64,000 nt of DNA from Lithospermum erythrorhizon. Its lineage: Eukaryota > Streptophyta > Magnoliopsida > Boraginales > Boraginaceae. Of the stretch, positions 20,840 to 31,961 are shown in pieces. The translations under genes were made by a program, and so were the position numbers. The notes under the pieces are model-generated. The model had not been told where the DNA came from, did no database searches, and saw only the letters and a list, made by a program, of their open reading frames with translations. Position 1 is the first letter of the stretch, and every line of letters begins with the position of its first letter. The DNA lies in the NCBI GenBank assembly GCA_019722365.1, contig JADFUC010002045.1, positions 1 to 64,000 of the forward strand, given 5' to 3'.

Positions 20840-21810
20840 GCATGAAGCGGAGTTCTTGAAAATCTCGAAGGCGTGGCGTTCGAATCTTTCACGAGCGTGC
20901 TTACGGAAAGGCGATGTAGAATTGCGCTTTGTGACAGAAGAAGGAGGATGTGGCTGGCTCTATTATTACATGAGCGAATATCTTTCGATGCTCTATCGCT
21001 TTGAGGTCCCGTATTTGTTCTTTGTGGTGTTGGAAGCTATTGGTACATAAAAGCTGCTGACCAAAAATCTTTAGATGGAAAATATTTGGTTCTTGAGCAA
21101 TTGCAAGTTGATATGGAGTATATTTATGATTTGCACTTGATCTTCAACGTATTAATAATGCAGCAATGTAAAGAGTGCATGACCCACGTATAATGGCGGT
21201 AATTTTTGTTACCGTTATTTAGTGGTCTAGCGATATCTTAGAAGACATTTAAGTGTGAAGGGATTACGCTAAACCATTTTGTGTATATGCGCATAATGAG
21301 AATAAGATATTCCATATTTCAATTGACATACAATAATTATTAAATGATTCGAGATGTAAATTAGCCGGCGTTATCGGTAACAACATAGTATATTCGAGAA
21401 ATTGTGCTTTCTTAATTTTGATTATTTGAGCAAGAAATCTTGCAAATCACCAGTATAAAACACATGATAAGCAACGTGTGGCCAATCTCTTGGAATAAAT
21501 CAATTAATATAGCAAAAATCGCGAAAGATAATCAGGGCCCGGTGGGTGGATTGGTCCACATACTCTCTACGCGAATTATTTCAAGAAATGAAGGTGATTA
21601 AGGTGTGAAGCTTGCGTGGTGCATCTTAGTTATTAATTTTCACAGAGAAACGAAGCTTCACGTATTGCATTTATTAATCTTTAAAAATTTCGAGAGGATA
21701 GTATATTGTGCGGCCCCGATTATTTTTCTCATCGTTGTGGAGCGGGATGACCCTAAGCGATCGTCTGCAAAAGGGCTACGATTTTGGGATCCTCTTTTTT
21801 ATTACTAAGT
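20840..21810 (-). pseudogene. Copia-2 pre-integrase/integrase remnant
   Basis: The minus strand matches Copia-1 7,320-8,100: the D-R-L-G pre-integrase motif at about 21,750, the segment matching Copia-1's GGGTCATGCA...GTTAATGCGTTTAAGACC at about 21,130-21,190, and the CATATCAACTTGCAATTGC and AAAGATTTTTGGTC segments at 21,060-21,110. All frames are broken. The gag-proximal side is continuous with 21,810-23,400. Confidence 0.65.
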
Positions 21811-23420
21811 TACAATTTCACTTGAATATAGGGTGTAATGTAATCCAGCGGGTAATTTGGTAGTTTCTCTAATATTTTCTTCTTTCCCCAAAACACTAGC
21901 AATGTCTGGATGTAGTTCATATTACCTTGAGTTGCTCGTTTTAGTATAGCCATGCACCACTTCCGCGATATATAATAAAACTAAAACTTAATAAGTTTCT
22001 TTTTGACTTTGGAGAATACAACTGGCGTCATTAATGACAAATTTTTGTTCCATTTGGTAATATGAACATGACATTTACGTCCCTTAAATCCAAATGCATG
22101 AGACACGAGATTGTATTTATTCTTTGCTTTGGTAGGATTTATGTCAGTAAAATATGTCTTCTTCTTGAGGATTATTATTGGATTGTTACGCTGTTTATGC
22201 AGGATGCAATGTCTCCAGCAGGTTTCATGTTAAGCCTTCTTCGAAACATGTAATGATATAAGATTTAAGAGAGAGTAAATCAACACAACATATAATCAAC
22301 ATTATTATTTCATAGATATAAAACAAACATTACATATTAATTTCACATAATACAAATATAGGAGATTATTTCATCACACATTTATTCAAACATAAAGTAT
22401 TTCATGATATCAAATTTTTCTTAATCCAAGTTCATTTCATTTGTTCCGTCACGAGAAATCTGCGGCCTCGAATATGTCGAGTCATCACCGAGGTTCATGT
22501 TACGTTAAAGAGTGCTTCCTTTTCTTTTCCACTTTCCTTTTTCTTCTTGAGGATGCTTTATATCTTTTTACAAAGATATTACGGCATTCTACAAGCCCCT
22601 AAACAGTAATTAACAACTTTACTGCGTCATGAGAATTGTCATTGTTTTGTTATGAACCTTCTTGGATTTTCTTTACCATTTTCTTTTCGATTTAGGTAAT
22701 TTCGGTAGGTCTATTATAGATTCGAAACCACGTCCACGACCTCGACCACGAAGATTTACGGGACCTTGACCACGGCCTCGAACTCGTCGATCATAACCGC
22801 GCGACCGCCCAAAGTGGGTGCATTGCCAAATGCCATTTCGATGGGGGCGTAGCGGATGGTTTTTAAATGAACTTCATTATTCTTTTCGCCATCAAAAGGT
22901 CATGCGCAATTACGAACTATTTTTTATATTCCGCGTTCTATATTGTTCTTGCAACAATATTTGTGATGATGAATGAAGCGTTGAAAATGTTTTTCTAATT
23001 TTTCCCTTCGGTTACAAGCTGTACCACAATGTTCTAATTGTGATACAATTTTAAACAAGGCGAGTTGTAATCATGGCCTTTTTAAAAGTCTTTGGAACAT
23101 AGTTTGTTCCATTAAAACCGATTCTTATAGGTAAATGAACTTCGCTTAGGTATCCAAATTTTTCTTTGAGTTATTTATAAGAACTTAGGATCCTCACATT
23201 CGAGATGTTCTAATTTTTTAGAGCATCATCAAGATGATCCGTTATTAATCTTATGACTTTAGATTTTTTCATGTAAAATTCTTCTTACCTTTCTTTCTCT
23301 TTTCAATCAATTCTAATGTTTCCCTATTAATATTCCATGTAGAATTTTTTCAAGCCCTTGCATCTGAAATATCTTATAACTTTGTTTGGCGAAGACATGT
23401 AATTTGAAATATCCTTTGAG
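21810..23420 (-). pseudogene. Copia-2 gag region remnant
   Basis: The minus strand aligns with Copia-1 5,690-7,320, including CAAAGTTATAAGATATTTCA at about 23,380 and the Gly/Arg-rich CGAGGTCGTGGACGTGG type segment at about 22,730-22,780 (RGRG-like, probably the nucleic-acid-binding tail of gag). The segment at 22,250-22,330, rich in CACAACATATAATCAACATT, matches Copia-1 6,780-6,830. No frame longer than about 70 codons survives. Confidence 0.6.
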
Positions 23421-23579
23421 GAGGTTTAGAGGGCGAGAAGTTGAGATTATAGTTGGACATTGGTGTTATATCCTAAATCACAAACAAACACAATCAATAA
23501 AAAATGACATTTTATTCAAAATTACATTCTTGCATTCAATACATAGATTGAAATATGGTAATTACAAATACCATGTTGA

Positions 23580-23762
23580 TTAACTGCAGAAAATCTCTGC
23601 TCGAAACAAAAATTCAACAATCCAGGCCAAGATTAGAAGTGGTAAAATGCTAATTATCAAAAATGCTACCATTCCCTTACCTATCTCTTCAACATTAATA
23701 AAACCAATAATGAAAAGAGAGAGTGCCATTATAGTGACAAACACTAGAAAATATTTTGCCAT
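23580..23762 (-). CDS. Passenger mini-gene: 60-aa hydrophobic peptide in Copia-2 leader
   Basis: The chosen start is the ATG at 23,760-23,762; the open frame continues upstream without stop, but the Copia-1 copy and the TATA box at 23,811-23,821 favour this Met. Residues 1-22 (MAKYFLVFVTIMALSLFIIG) form a strong signal-peptide or membrane segment. Acidic VEEIGKG follows, then a second hydrophobic stretch (residues about 32-53), ending RAEIFCS. That suggests a small two-segment membrane peptide, or a signal peptide followed by a decayed mature region. It sits between PBS and gag, outside the usual Copia gene set, in both related elements and in the sense orientation. AATAAA follows at 23,516-23,511. 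The start of such peptides recalls secreted cysteine-rich peptide leaders, but the Cys pattern is absent. Function unknown. Confidence 0.55.
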   Translation of the reverse strand: MAKYFLVFVTIMALSLFIIGFINVEEIGKGMVAFLIISILPLLILAWIVEFLFRAEIFCS

Positions 23763-23810
23763 TTTGAATCTGTTTAAAAGGAAAAGATGTTTAGAAATGT
23801 GGAAGGGAAT

Positions 23811-23821
23811 AGTATTTATAG
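23811..23821 (-). promoter_or_regulatory. TATA box of passenger mini-gene, Copia-2 copy
   Basis: CTATAAATACT on the minus strand is about 50 bp upstream of the ATG. It is followed by CCTTCCACATTTCTAAACATC, which is shared with Copia-1. It is independent of the LTR promoter 0.85 kb upstream. Confidence 0.5.
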
Positions 23822-24229
23822 AGTGAAATTTTGAAAAATTATGCACATTATTATTCTGTTTATTACCATTTACAACAAACGTTTGAGAGGGATAAGGAAA
23901 ATAATATTGATTTTATTGTTCATTACGTTAAGAAAATGGGAGGAAAAATATTTTTAATTGTGTTAAATATGATGTAGTTGTTAGAATGCACATAATGCAT
24001 GATCATACGTAAATGAGGCACATAATAGTAATATAAATACGCCTCTGATTTATAAACAGCCAAAATTCATATGTAAATAATAAATAAAAATAAAGAATGA
24101 CACAATAGTGAGATAATAATATAAGTGGGGTGTTTTTGCCACCTCCACCAAGTTAGTAAGTAAATAAGCACGATATGAAGATTTAACTCTCCACTCAAAA
24201 TAATAATAATAAATGTCTCTTTCCCGATT

Positions 24230-24600
24230 ATAGAATACTTGACATACATGGCAGTTATCTATAATAGGCTGCAGTTATAGAATATACTTGACATATAGCC
24301 AGTTATATAATAAGGGAGTAAAACATATAAAAATAATAAGCAGCTACGATTCTGAGAATATTTAGTAGCCGCCTTCGATTTATCTATAATGAGGAGCTTT
24401 GGTGATAGAATACTTGACAGTTATCTATAATAGGTAAAGCATATAAAAATAATAATGTTCTCGTTATAGAATACTTGACATATAGCCCAGGAGTTAGCTA
24501 TAATATCATCTATTAGTTATATAATACTTGACATATAGCCAATTATCTATAATAAGGGAACATATAACAAAATAAATATCAAAAGTGGTAAGGATAGATA
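24230..24600 (-). repeat. Minisatellite in the Copia-2 leader
   Basis: Five or more degenerate copies of a unit containing TATAGAATACTTGACATATA, CCAGTTATCTATAATA and a GGTAAAGCATATAAAAATAA tail (plus-strand reading). It is the inverse of the 4,540-4,860 array of Copia-1. Copy number and order differ between the elements. Confidence 0.75.
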
Positions 24601-24635
24601 ATATACCTAATAGTAAGCACTTTCTATAGAGGCGA

Positions 24636-24649
24636 TCGTGCTGATAACG
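24636..24649 (-). other. Primer-binding site of Copia-2
   Basis: The minus strand reads CGTTATCAGCACGA immediately after the LTR end (…TTTTTATAACA). It matches the Copia-1 site at 4,488-4,503. Confidence 0.65.
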
Positions 24650-24950
24650 TGTTATAAAAACCGGGTAATAAATAGCTCAGACCAATACGATAATACTATT
24701 ATATATTACTACTACGTATTATTAGATTACTACTTTATGATAGAAAGCGAAGATAATGATATACATATTTATTATTACTTATAGTGCTGCATTTCATATA
24801 CAAAATGGCATGTCTTTTATAGGCAAAATTTCACCAGACAAATATCAAATTTTGCTAAAATATTTAACACATACTATTCATATGTTGAATTCATATTTCA
24901 ACAATCTTGACTTCTATAACACTCATATTTTCCCTGTTCTAAAAAAGTAG
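24650..24950 (-). repeat. 5' LTR of Copia-2
   Basis: On the minus strand the LTR carries a TATA box GCCTATAAAAGACATG (at about 24,810-24,825), downstream of a TTGAAATATGAATTCAACA inverted-repeat-containing region, and ends TTTTTATAACA. It matches 20,436-20,730. The outer boundary is uncertain to about 20 bp because no clean TG is present. Confidence 0.7.
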
Positions 24951-24959
24951 TATTACTAA

Positions 24960-26796
24960 GCTATTCTATGTTCTTTCAAATAATGAGTACAAAATCACTC
25001 AGCGCCCGATTTGCTAACAGTTCGCTCGGTTAACTTCGAGTGGGATTGTCGAGGAAGTTCGGAGGTAGGAGTAACGGCGGATGCGAATTATCGGTCCTTT
25101 AGCGACACTATGAAACCCCTTTCTTCATTTGACCATAAATACAATCCACTTATTAAGAAATATATAAAGTAATCACATATTCATGAGTAAGCGAATGAAA
25201 AGCGTGCTTTCTGAAATCCCAAAAGGTGGTTCCTTTTGAGGCTAATATTGAAATAGAACTTCTGAACTATGATTTTGAAATACGATGACCAGCCCAACTA
25301 TGAAGCCTTTGCATGAACACCCTTGAAGAATAGAACAAGATGATGAAGAAGGCGTGAGGAATAGCTACTAACCCCCACCTGAAAAAGATAAAAATGGCTC
25401 GCTGATTGATACACAATCAACAAACCATTAAGAAATCGCCCCAAGTAAGGTACCACTAACAAGTTCCATATAATTGTCTTCTTATATGTATTAGCAGGTA
25501 TAAGCTAACGGAGAAATCACAAATAGAGCTTATTTCTCTTTTTACTACAAATGATTAGCACAAGCCCAAATCCACAAATGATTGCTAGCCACTCAATAGA
25601 TATACGTAAGGCGTATGAATACCGAAGAAAGAGTTAGACAATACACTATATTAAATAACCTAAAGTTTATGTGGGCTTAACAAGAAATGACCAAGCACGT
25701 AAAGTTGAATTGATATATTATGTTTATATGGTAATTCCGCTTAATCGATAAATCTTAGTTTTGATTTGATTTCGCTCTGAGTTATTACCAAAAACTATCT
25801 ACATACCGGAGTAAAACAACACATATCTTAAGGAAAATGCATTTATTACTCCTTCCATTTGAATTTTCTTTTTTCCATTTTTTGAATTCGATAGGTGAGA
25901 ACTTTGTCAACTATATTTCTTTTTGTATTGTACACTCTTGTGAAAATATATCAAAATATACTTTTTTCCTTCAAACTTACAACGACATTAGTTTTGATTT
26001 ATATCAAAATTAGTAAAATTCTTTAATTTTAACAATTAACAAGCAAGAAATCAAATCTTTTTAGTTATTGAGCAAAAACAAATGAAATACAAAACCTATT
26101 TATATTTTACATTTCAATTATTATGAATTTTTTAAGATATAACCTTTTTTATATTTTACATTATTTTTATATTAATAAATATAAAATATTTGTTTGATTT
26201 TTTTCATAGATCGCCGTCTAGATTCAGAACTTGGGCGGCACTCAAAGCGACTTCTAAGCACTTGAGCGGCCAGGCGCTCCGCCCGCAGCGGCCATCTAAG
26301 TTTTTTCACTTGGGCGGTAAGTATTTAATTACGGCGGTTTTGTGACGTCGAGTGTTTTTGAGTGGCGTCCAAGTAGCACAGTGTTTGCTTGATAGCGGCT
26401 ATTAACTTTCATCGGACAACCTCATTTTTTTAACACATGCTTATGAAACAAATCATTCAAGCATACATGCTTGATAGTAAATTAATATTTAAGTCATCGT
26501 TAAAAAAGGTTGAAAGCACTTGACCACCTAAGTCTACAGCTACTTACGATCTTGAAATTTACCGTAGGAGATAAATTGCGAGATTCTGCCTCAATTGGTG
26601 AGGGACTTGAGCTTTCCTTTAAACCACTTCAATACGAGATTACGCCCGCTTTAGGTGATTGAATCACGTAATAAAGAGATTAGATTCTTTGGTACTTATG
26701 CTTAAGCTCTTTGCTCGGTTATTATGCTCACAGGAACAAATCATCATTAAAAGGTTATAGGACTCGTAGACCAACAATAGTACTTACATCATAAGT
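24960..26796. other. Gene-free stretch
   Basis: No coding frame is supported. 25,850-26,200 is AT-rich and starts ATTACTCCTTCCATTTGAAT, a weak Stowaway/Tourist-like start without a matching end. 26,210-26,400 is a local GC-rich island with repeated GGGCGG / GCGGCC / TTGGGCGG phrases that I cannot assign. Confidence 0.35.
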
Positions 26797-28204
26797 GTAA
26801 TAACCCGTTCCGGTTAATTTCGATAATAATATTAATTCGTATAATTTATTTGAGCCGAATTACATTTATGATTTAGTAGTAGTAGCCGGGGATAATTCGA
26901 AATAAGTTCTATCGTTAAGTTGGTTGTTAACTCGATTCGTTTAGTGGGCACAAACTCCCATGTGTGATTCTTTCTAAACTTAGGGACTAAGCTTTCTATT
27001 CTCATCCACTTGACAAACAAACAACACAACACAATCTTCTCCTTCTTCTTGTGGACAATCGGCGAAACCCGCTGACCCCAAGCGAAATTTTTTCCTCCAT
27101 TCGTCATACGGATTTTGATTGTTAAGATCCTCAAGTTGGTTACCAAAGCTTTCCATCATCTTTCCTTCAAATTTGAGGTATGAAGTTGGAGTTTAGGTTG
27201 ATTTTGATATTTGACTTTTTGTTGACTTTTGGTATAAATTTGAATTTAGGTAATGTGTTTCTAAGTTTGTTATGGGTAGTATGATGAATATAAGTAGTTA
27301 ATTCATGAGTTAAGATGTTGTTTGAGGTTTATGGTGATAGGTTGACTTTTTCCTAGGTTAGTTGACTTTTGATGTTTGACTTTTTATAAGACTTTTAAAT
27401 GTGTAGGGGGTTAATTTGGGACCTTATTGTAGTTGTTGTAAGGTTAGAATTGTGATTTATAATCGATTAGAGGGGGTTAGGTTGAGAAAGTGTGATTGGT
27501 AAGTTGAGTAGTAATTGAGATTTTGGAGTATAGGTTGTTATTATGGACTTGAGGGGTTAAATAAGATGACTTATAAAGTTGATTTGAAATGTTAAAGTGA
27601 TAAGGTGGAAATTTTAGGGGCGATTGGGTTGTTATTTCGTTGTCTTATTAAATGGGTTTTAGATCGTTTAGCAATCGTTCAACTTAGAGTTGGTAATGTG
27701 TGTGTCTTCTAGAATGCAAGTATGAGATGGCCAGGTTTTTGATTGTACTTTTCAGGGTGTTTTTGCGGTGCCCAAGTGGATTGCAGGATGGATGCAGGAA
27801 GGGGGCGTTACGTGATTGTGATTCGCGAGGATTTTGTGGTACCTATAGCGAGAGGGTGGAGTACTTATCTCGTTGGGTGCTACATTACGTGCTTACTTTA
27901 AATTGTGTGAAACATGTCATTGTTGTATGGAGTTATTGTGATTCATTTGTGTGAGCATGATATGATTATGTGATGATTGGCAGCATTTTACGTAGGCGTT
28001 GATTTGGCAGAGGTAAGTAATAGCTTGAACTCTCAACTTACGTTTCTTGTGTTTTGTGGCCTTATCGGCATTTCTGTGTTCCGTGGCCTTATCGGCACTT
28101 CTGTATTTTTGTGGCCTTGCGGCATTTACAGTTGATTTTTGATTGTGAGGCGTTTTAGCTGTGTGCTTTGATATTGTTTGGGAATAGAGTAGTTAGTTGT
28201 TGGG
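26797..28204 (+). repeat. Chromovirus-type LTR A, left part
   Basis: It begins TGTAATAACCCGTTCCGG, the usual start of Tekay/Del-type plant LTRs. 27,600-28,200 matches 29,500-30,060 of LTR B, including GTGCTAC(A/T)T, AAATTGTGTGAAACATGTCA versus AAATTGTGTAGACATGTCA, TGAGGTAAGTACTAGC-like sequence, GTGGCCTTATCGGCA phrases and GATATTGTTTGGGA(A/G)TAGAG. The match breaks at 28,204, where LTR B starts, and resumes at about 31,962. Confidence 0.65.
28055..28130 (+). repeat. GTGGCCTTATCGGCA short tandem repeat
   Basis: Three units of a repeat of about 31-36 bp: TTTTGTGGCCTTATCGGCAT, CCGTGGCCTTATCGGCAC, TTGTGGCCTTGCGGCAT. LTR B has the same array at 29,895-29,995. Confidence 0.75.
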
Positions 28205-31200
28205 TGTAATAACCGTTCGTACTAATATTACTATAATAGTATACTAATTTATAAGGTGGATTATTTCGGAGAAATCAAAATTTAGAGACAGATAGAAAAT
28301 ACAACGAATCGATTCGGTCGGTAGTATATTTTGGTTTTAAAATTTTAGAGTTATGTCAGATAAGAATGATATTATTTTGGGTGCAGTATAATGGATGCAG
28401 GGATTAATAGGGAATGTTAATGTTTGAAGTTAGTCGTCGAGATAAGTTAAAAGCTGAAGTATCGTCGAGATTAAATGTTTGGATTTTCACGGTTGGACTA
28501 TTGGGTCCAACGATTACTAGTCATCAAAGCAGGCCCGACCCACGAGCGAGCCATTCCACAACTTCCCCCACCGCCGTGCTTGTATGAGAAGAGCAAGAGT
28601 TCTCATTTTTTTTCGATTCTTCTTAACGATTTTTTCTCCTCGTCTCTCTCAAGTTTTGGACCTCGATTTTTTGGAGGAGAGCACCGTCGTCGCCAAATGG
28701 TTTCAAGGAGTAAAGGTTCGATCTTGGAATATTTTGTGAGATCTCCCGAGTTGACTTTTTGTATTTTGATTTTTATTGCTCCAATTGATTCTTGGGTTCT
28801 AAATTAGTTATTCTTGAGTTGAAATATCATGTTTAATGTGGAATTTCGGATTTTAGGGCCGTTGACTTTTTGGAATCTTGGGTTGACTTCGATTTTTATG
28901 AGATAATTTAGAACCCGAAATTCCAAAAAACTCATAAACTTAGATAAAAATCTGATCGCCACAGAAATACAATCGCGCAATCATAAGAAAGCAGATTAAA
29001 ATATAAGAGTTGATGATAATCGATAATTGGGGTAGTGTTGATACATGAAAGTTGAGTTGACTTTCGAGAGGTTAGGATTTTGAGTTGACTTTTTCTAAAA
29101 TGTGGTTGATAGTATAATATGTTATTGGACCGTTATTGTGATTGTTTTGAGGGTAGAGTGATTATGAGTATTAGGTTGTTGGAAGAATATATATGTTGAG
29201 ATTAGTTTTTAGTAGATTTTTTGAGAGTAGTAAGCGGACAGCAGGTTAGGAGAAGTTATTTAGAAATGAGTTTGAGTAGTTTAGGAGAAAGGATTGATAT
29301 TTTTGGGTTGATTGAAATTGGTTGATAATGTTGGGTATTTGGTTAAGGTGTTGACCGATTATGGGATTTAATTAGGGATAGTTGAAGTCGTCATTTAATA
29401 GTCTTTGAAACATAATTAGCCATACATACTTAAGTTGTCAATTTGTAACTAAAATGGGTTGAAAAATTCGGAAATTTTAATTAAGATAAAAGCGTTAAAA
29501 TTGTTGTGAGTAGTAATTATATTTTTCGGGTGTTTTGGTTGGGAAGGCGGAATCATGGGAAAAACCGAGCTTGGATCGATTAGGCAGGGGCGTTTCCTTA
29601 TTGCTAACCAAGGTGAGTACTTATCTACTTGGGTGCTACTTCTAAATGTTACCGCGCTTTAAATTGTGTAGACATGTCATTGTGGTATGATTATGTGAGA
29701 ATGGTATACATATTGTGCTTTGTGGTATGATTATGTGAGAATGGTATCGATGTAATTGTTGGATGATTATGTGTGATTCATTTGTGTGAGAAATGTTATG
29801 ATTGTGCGGTGTATTTACGGCAGGCGTTGAAGATTGCTTGAGGTAAGTACTAGCTTAAACTCCCAATTTTATATTCTTGTGTTCACGTGGCATGGCGTTT
29901 CGATTACGTGGCCTTGTCGGCCTTTGTTGTATTCACAATGGCCTTGTCGGCACTTTTTGGTATTTCTGCTTGTGGCCTTGTCGGTGATTTGTGATTGATT
30001 ATGATTGTGAGATGTTTAGGCGTAATGCTTGGATATTGTTTGGGAGTAGAGTAGTTGGTTTGAGAGGTGTTGGTTGGAGTTATGCGTGACTTGAGGTGAC
30101 TTGAGTATTAGAACATGACCACATAGTTGGGATGATTAGGGTTAGGTGGCTACTTTCCTTCCTTTTGCCGCGATATGTGGCTATTTGTTGGCCTTATCTT
30201 CGGTATAAAGTGCGGTGAATCTAGTATCACTTTCTATGTGTGCATTGTTGTTGGTGTTGGCCTTATACTTCGGTATAAAGTGCGATGATCTATTATCACT
30301 TTGCTATGTGCGGTTATCGGTGTTGGCCTTATACTTTGGTATAAGTGCGGTGTAAGATCTATTGTCACTTGCTGTGTGCATTGTTGACGTTGGCCTTATA
30401 CTTCGGTATAAGTGCGGTGTTTTATCGGCGGTGGTCCATTCTACAGGTGAGAACGGATTGAACATATCGCGTTAAGCAGTTGATATAGTTGTGGGAGGAT
30501 GGAATTGATAGATGGTTTTAGTGACTAGAGTTATAGTCGGTTGTTAGTCTGCAGCCAGTTTTTATTACAGGAACGATGGTGTGCCGTTATTGAGACTTTG
30601 TATTGTAACCTTGACATGTTATTTAAATTTCTATGGTGTTGTATAGTCTGTTTTTATGACAAACTCGTTTACTTGCTGAAGGGTTTCAAAACGAACATTG
30701 TCTTGTTATCTTAGATGTTGCCTTGATGATATGTCGAATTAGATTTGATTTGATTATTATTAATATTATCGGATTTTTCTTATATGGATCGCTAGGTTGC
30801 GGTATTAATCAATTTATACATAAAAGTTAAGTTGGTTAATGGTTGAGGTAACTTTTGAATAAGAACATTAGGTACATAAGAACAGACCGGCCGTTCATGC
30901 TAATCTATAGATGATGTTGATGATATTATTATATATATAGTGGAAAGTTGGATTGAAGCGATGTTAGTATATAAGTTATAATCCCAGCTCCCGCGGCGTT
31001 GATACCGTGAGGTGAATAAGTTCCATTATGCCAATGAAGAATTTGGTGAGATAATTCCGTACTTAAGTTATCTTGATTTAAGATATCACGTTGCAAACCG
31101 ATTGTATTAAGATGTGAAGCGATGTGGAAGTTCTTATGATAAACATTTAGATGTCGTATAGGGTAATACGACTATGGTGGGAGTAGCACATTAAGGTGAA

Positions 31201-31961
31201 CTAAAGATAAGTGGTTGATTTGTGTATGCTTGAGTTCACGAGATGTTAAGATATATGTTTGAGTTGTTGTGTGTTTTGAGTTATATAATATGTGTTGGGA
31301 GTATCTATATAAACTTAAGAAAGATAACAAATAGAGAGATATCTCCTGTCATTAAGGTGTACTGTGATTAAGTTGTTAACGTGGTGTGGGTTTGTCGATG
31401 TTAGTCGGAAAACCATTAAGGAAAGATTTATTTTGTCGAGAGTAGCATATAAAATATAACTCTTGAGGTGGATAGTCTTTAAATAGGTAAGGGACTTGAA
31501 TTTGAATTATCTTGTTTGTGGAGTTAAAACCGTGATATTTTCTATTCACTCGGCTTTTTAGTTGACTCCCTATTTCCTTATGGGCGGGCGTTTATGCACT
31601 GGAGTTGTTGGGATGATAGATGCATTGGCCGGTAGGCTGGTACCGTGGAGGTGGCGATGATGAGTGGCTTGAGACCTCGAAAGTCATACTCTTTACCTTC
31701 TTTGGGAGATTTATGTTTGCTTAATAATTATTGTTGTCTCGAGGTTGTAAAACAAGTTGAGTGATGTTGTATTTATATTATTATTAGCACTTCGGTTGTT
31801 GTAGTGTTGATTGATTTCACCGATGAGGCAGAGGTTGTATTATTTTATTATAAGTATTAAATGAAGTCATTTTTTATTGGTATCCATCGTTTGTTAAAGT
31901 TGGATGATTGTGATTCCCAACCTCGGGGCCACAGGGGCGGGTGGCGTTCTGGAGTGGGAGG
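28205..31961 (+). mobile_element. Chromovirus-type LTR B / element fragment nested in LTR A
   Basis: A second TGTAATAACCG start lies at 28,205. 29,500-30,060 repeats the left part of LTR A, and 30,080-30,650 repeats 31,965-32,470. LTR B is uninterrupted across the point (about 30,065-30,085) where LTR A is split, which shows B inserted into A. 30,650-31,961 is unique and could be more LTR or degraded interior. No gag, protease or RT motif is readable and no primer-binding site was found. Confidence 0.5.
30191..30420 (+). repeat. Hairpin-bearing tandem repeat, four units
   Basis: The unit of about 65-70 bp centres on GGCCTTATACTTCGGTATAA followed by (A)GTGCGGTG. Units at 30,262-30,280, 30,328-30,345 and 30,395-30,412 each hold an inverted repeat CTTATAC / GTATAAG with a four-base loop (TTCG, TTTG, TTCG). 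The unit at 30,192-30,210 has lost one base of the stem. LTR A's right part has related units at 32,084-32,105 (loop TTTTG) and 32,185-32,202 (loop TACG). Confidence 0.85.

Larger units (their letters stand above)
20436..24960 (-). mobile_element. Copia-2: internally deleted Copia element, minus strand
   Basis: Two direct copies of an LTR lie at about 20,436-20,730 and 24,650-24,950. Shared phrases include AAGCGAAGA, ATGATATACATATTAT, GACATGTCTTTTTATAGGCA, GTTGAATTC(A/G)TATTTCAACA and ATCTTGACTT. Between them the minus strand carries, in order, PBS, minisatellite leader, passenger mini-gene, gag, pre-integrase and integrase, all alignable to 4,488-8,100 of Copia-1. The alignment stops at about 20,850 and the LTR begins about 120 bp later, so the counterpart of Copia-1 8,100-10,400 (end of integrase, RT, RNase H) is missing. 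It is a non-autonomous derivative. Confidence 0.85.

Noticed and set aside
23580..23762. Assignment of the mini-gene to secreted nodule-type cysteine-rich peptides
   Set aside because: Only the N-terminal hydrophobic leader is reminiscent; the required Cys pattern is missing.
23580..23846. Longer reading of the mini-gene from the upstream Met (88 codons)
   Set aside because: The extra 28 codons overlap the conserved TATA/leader DNA and the Copia-1 copy starts at the internal ATG.
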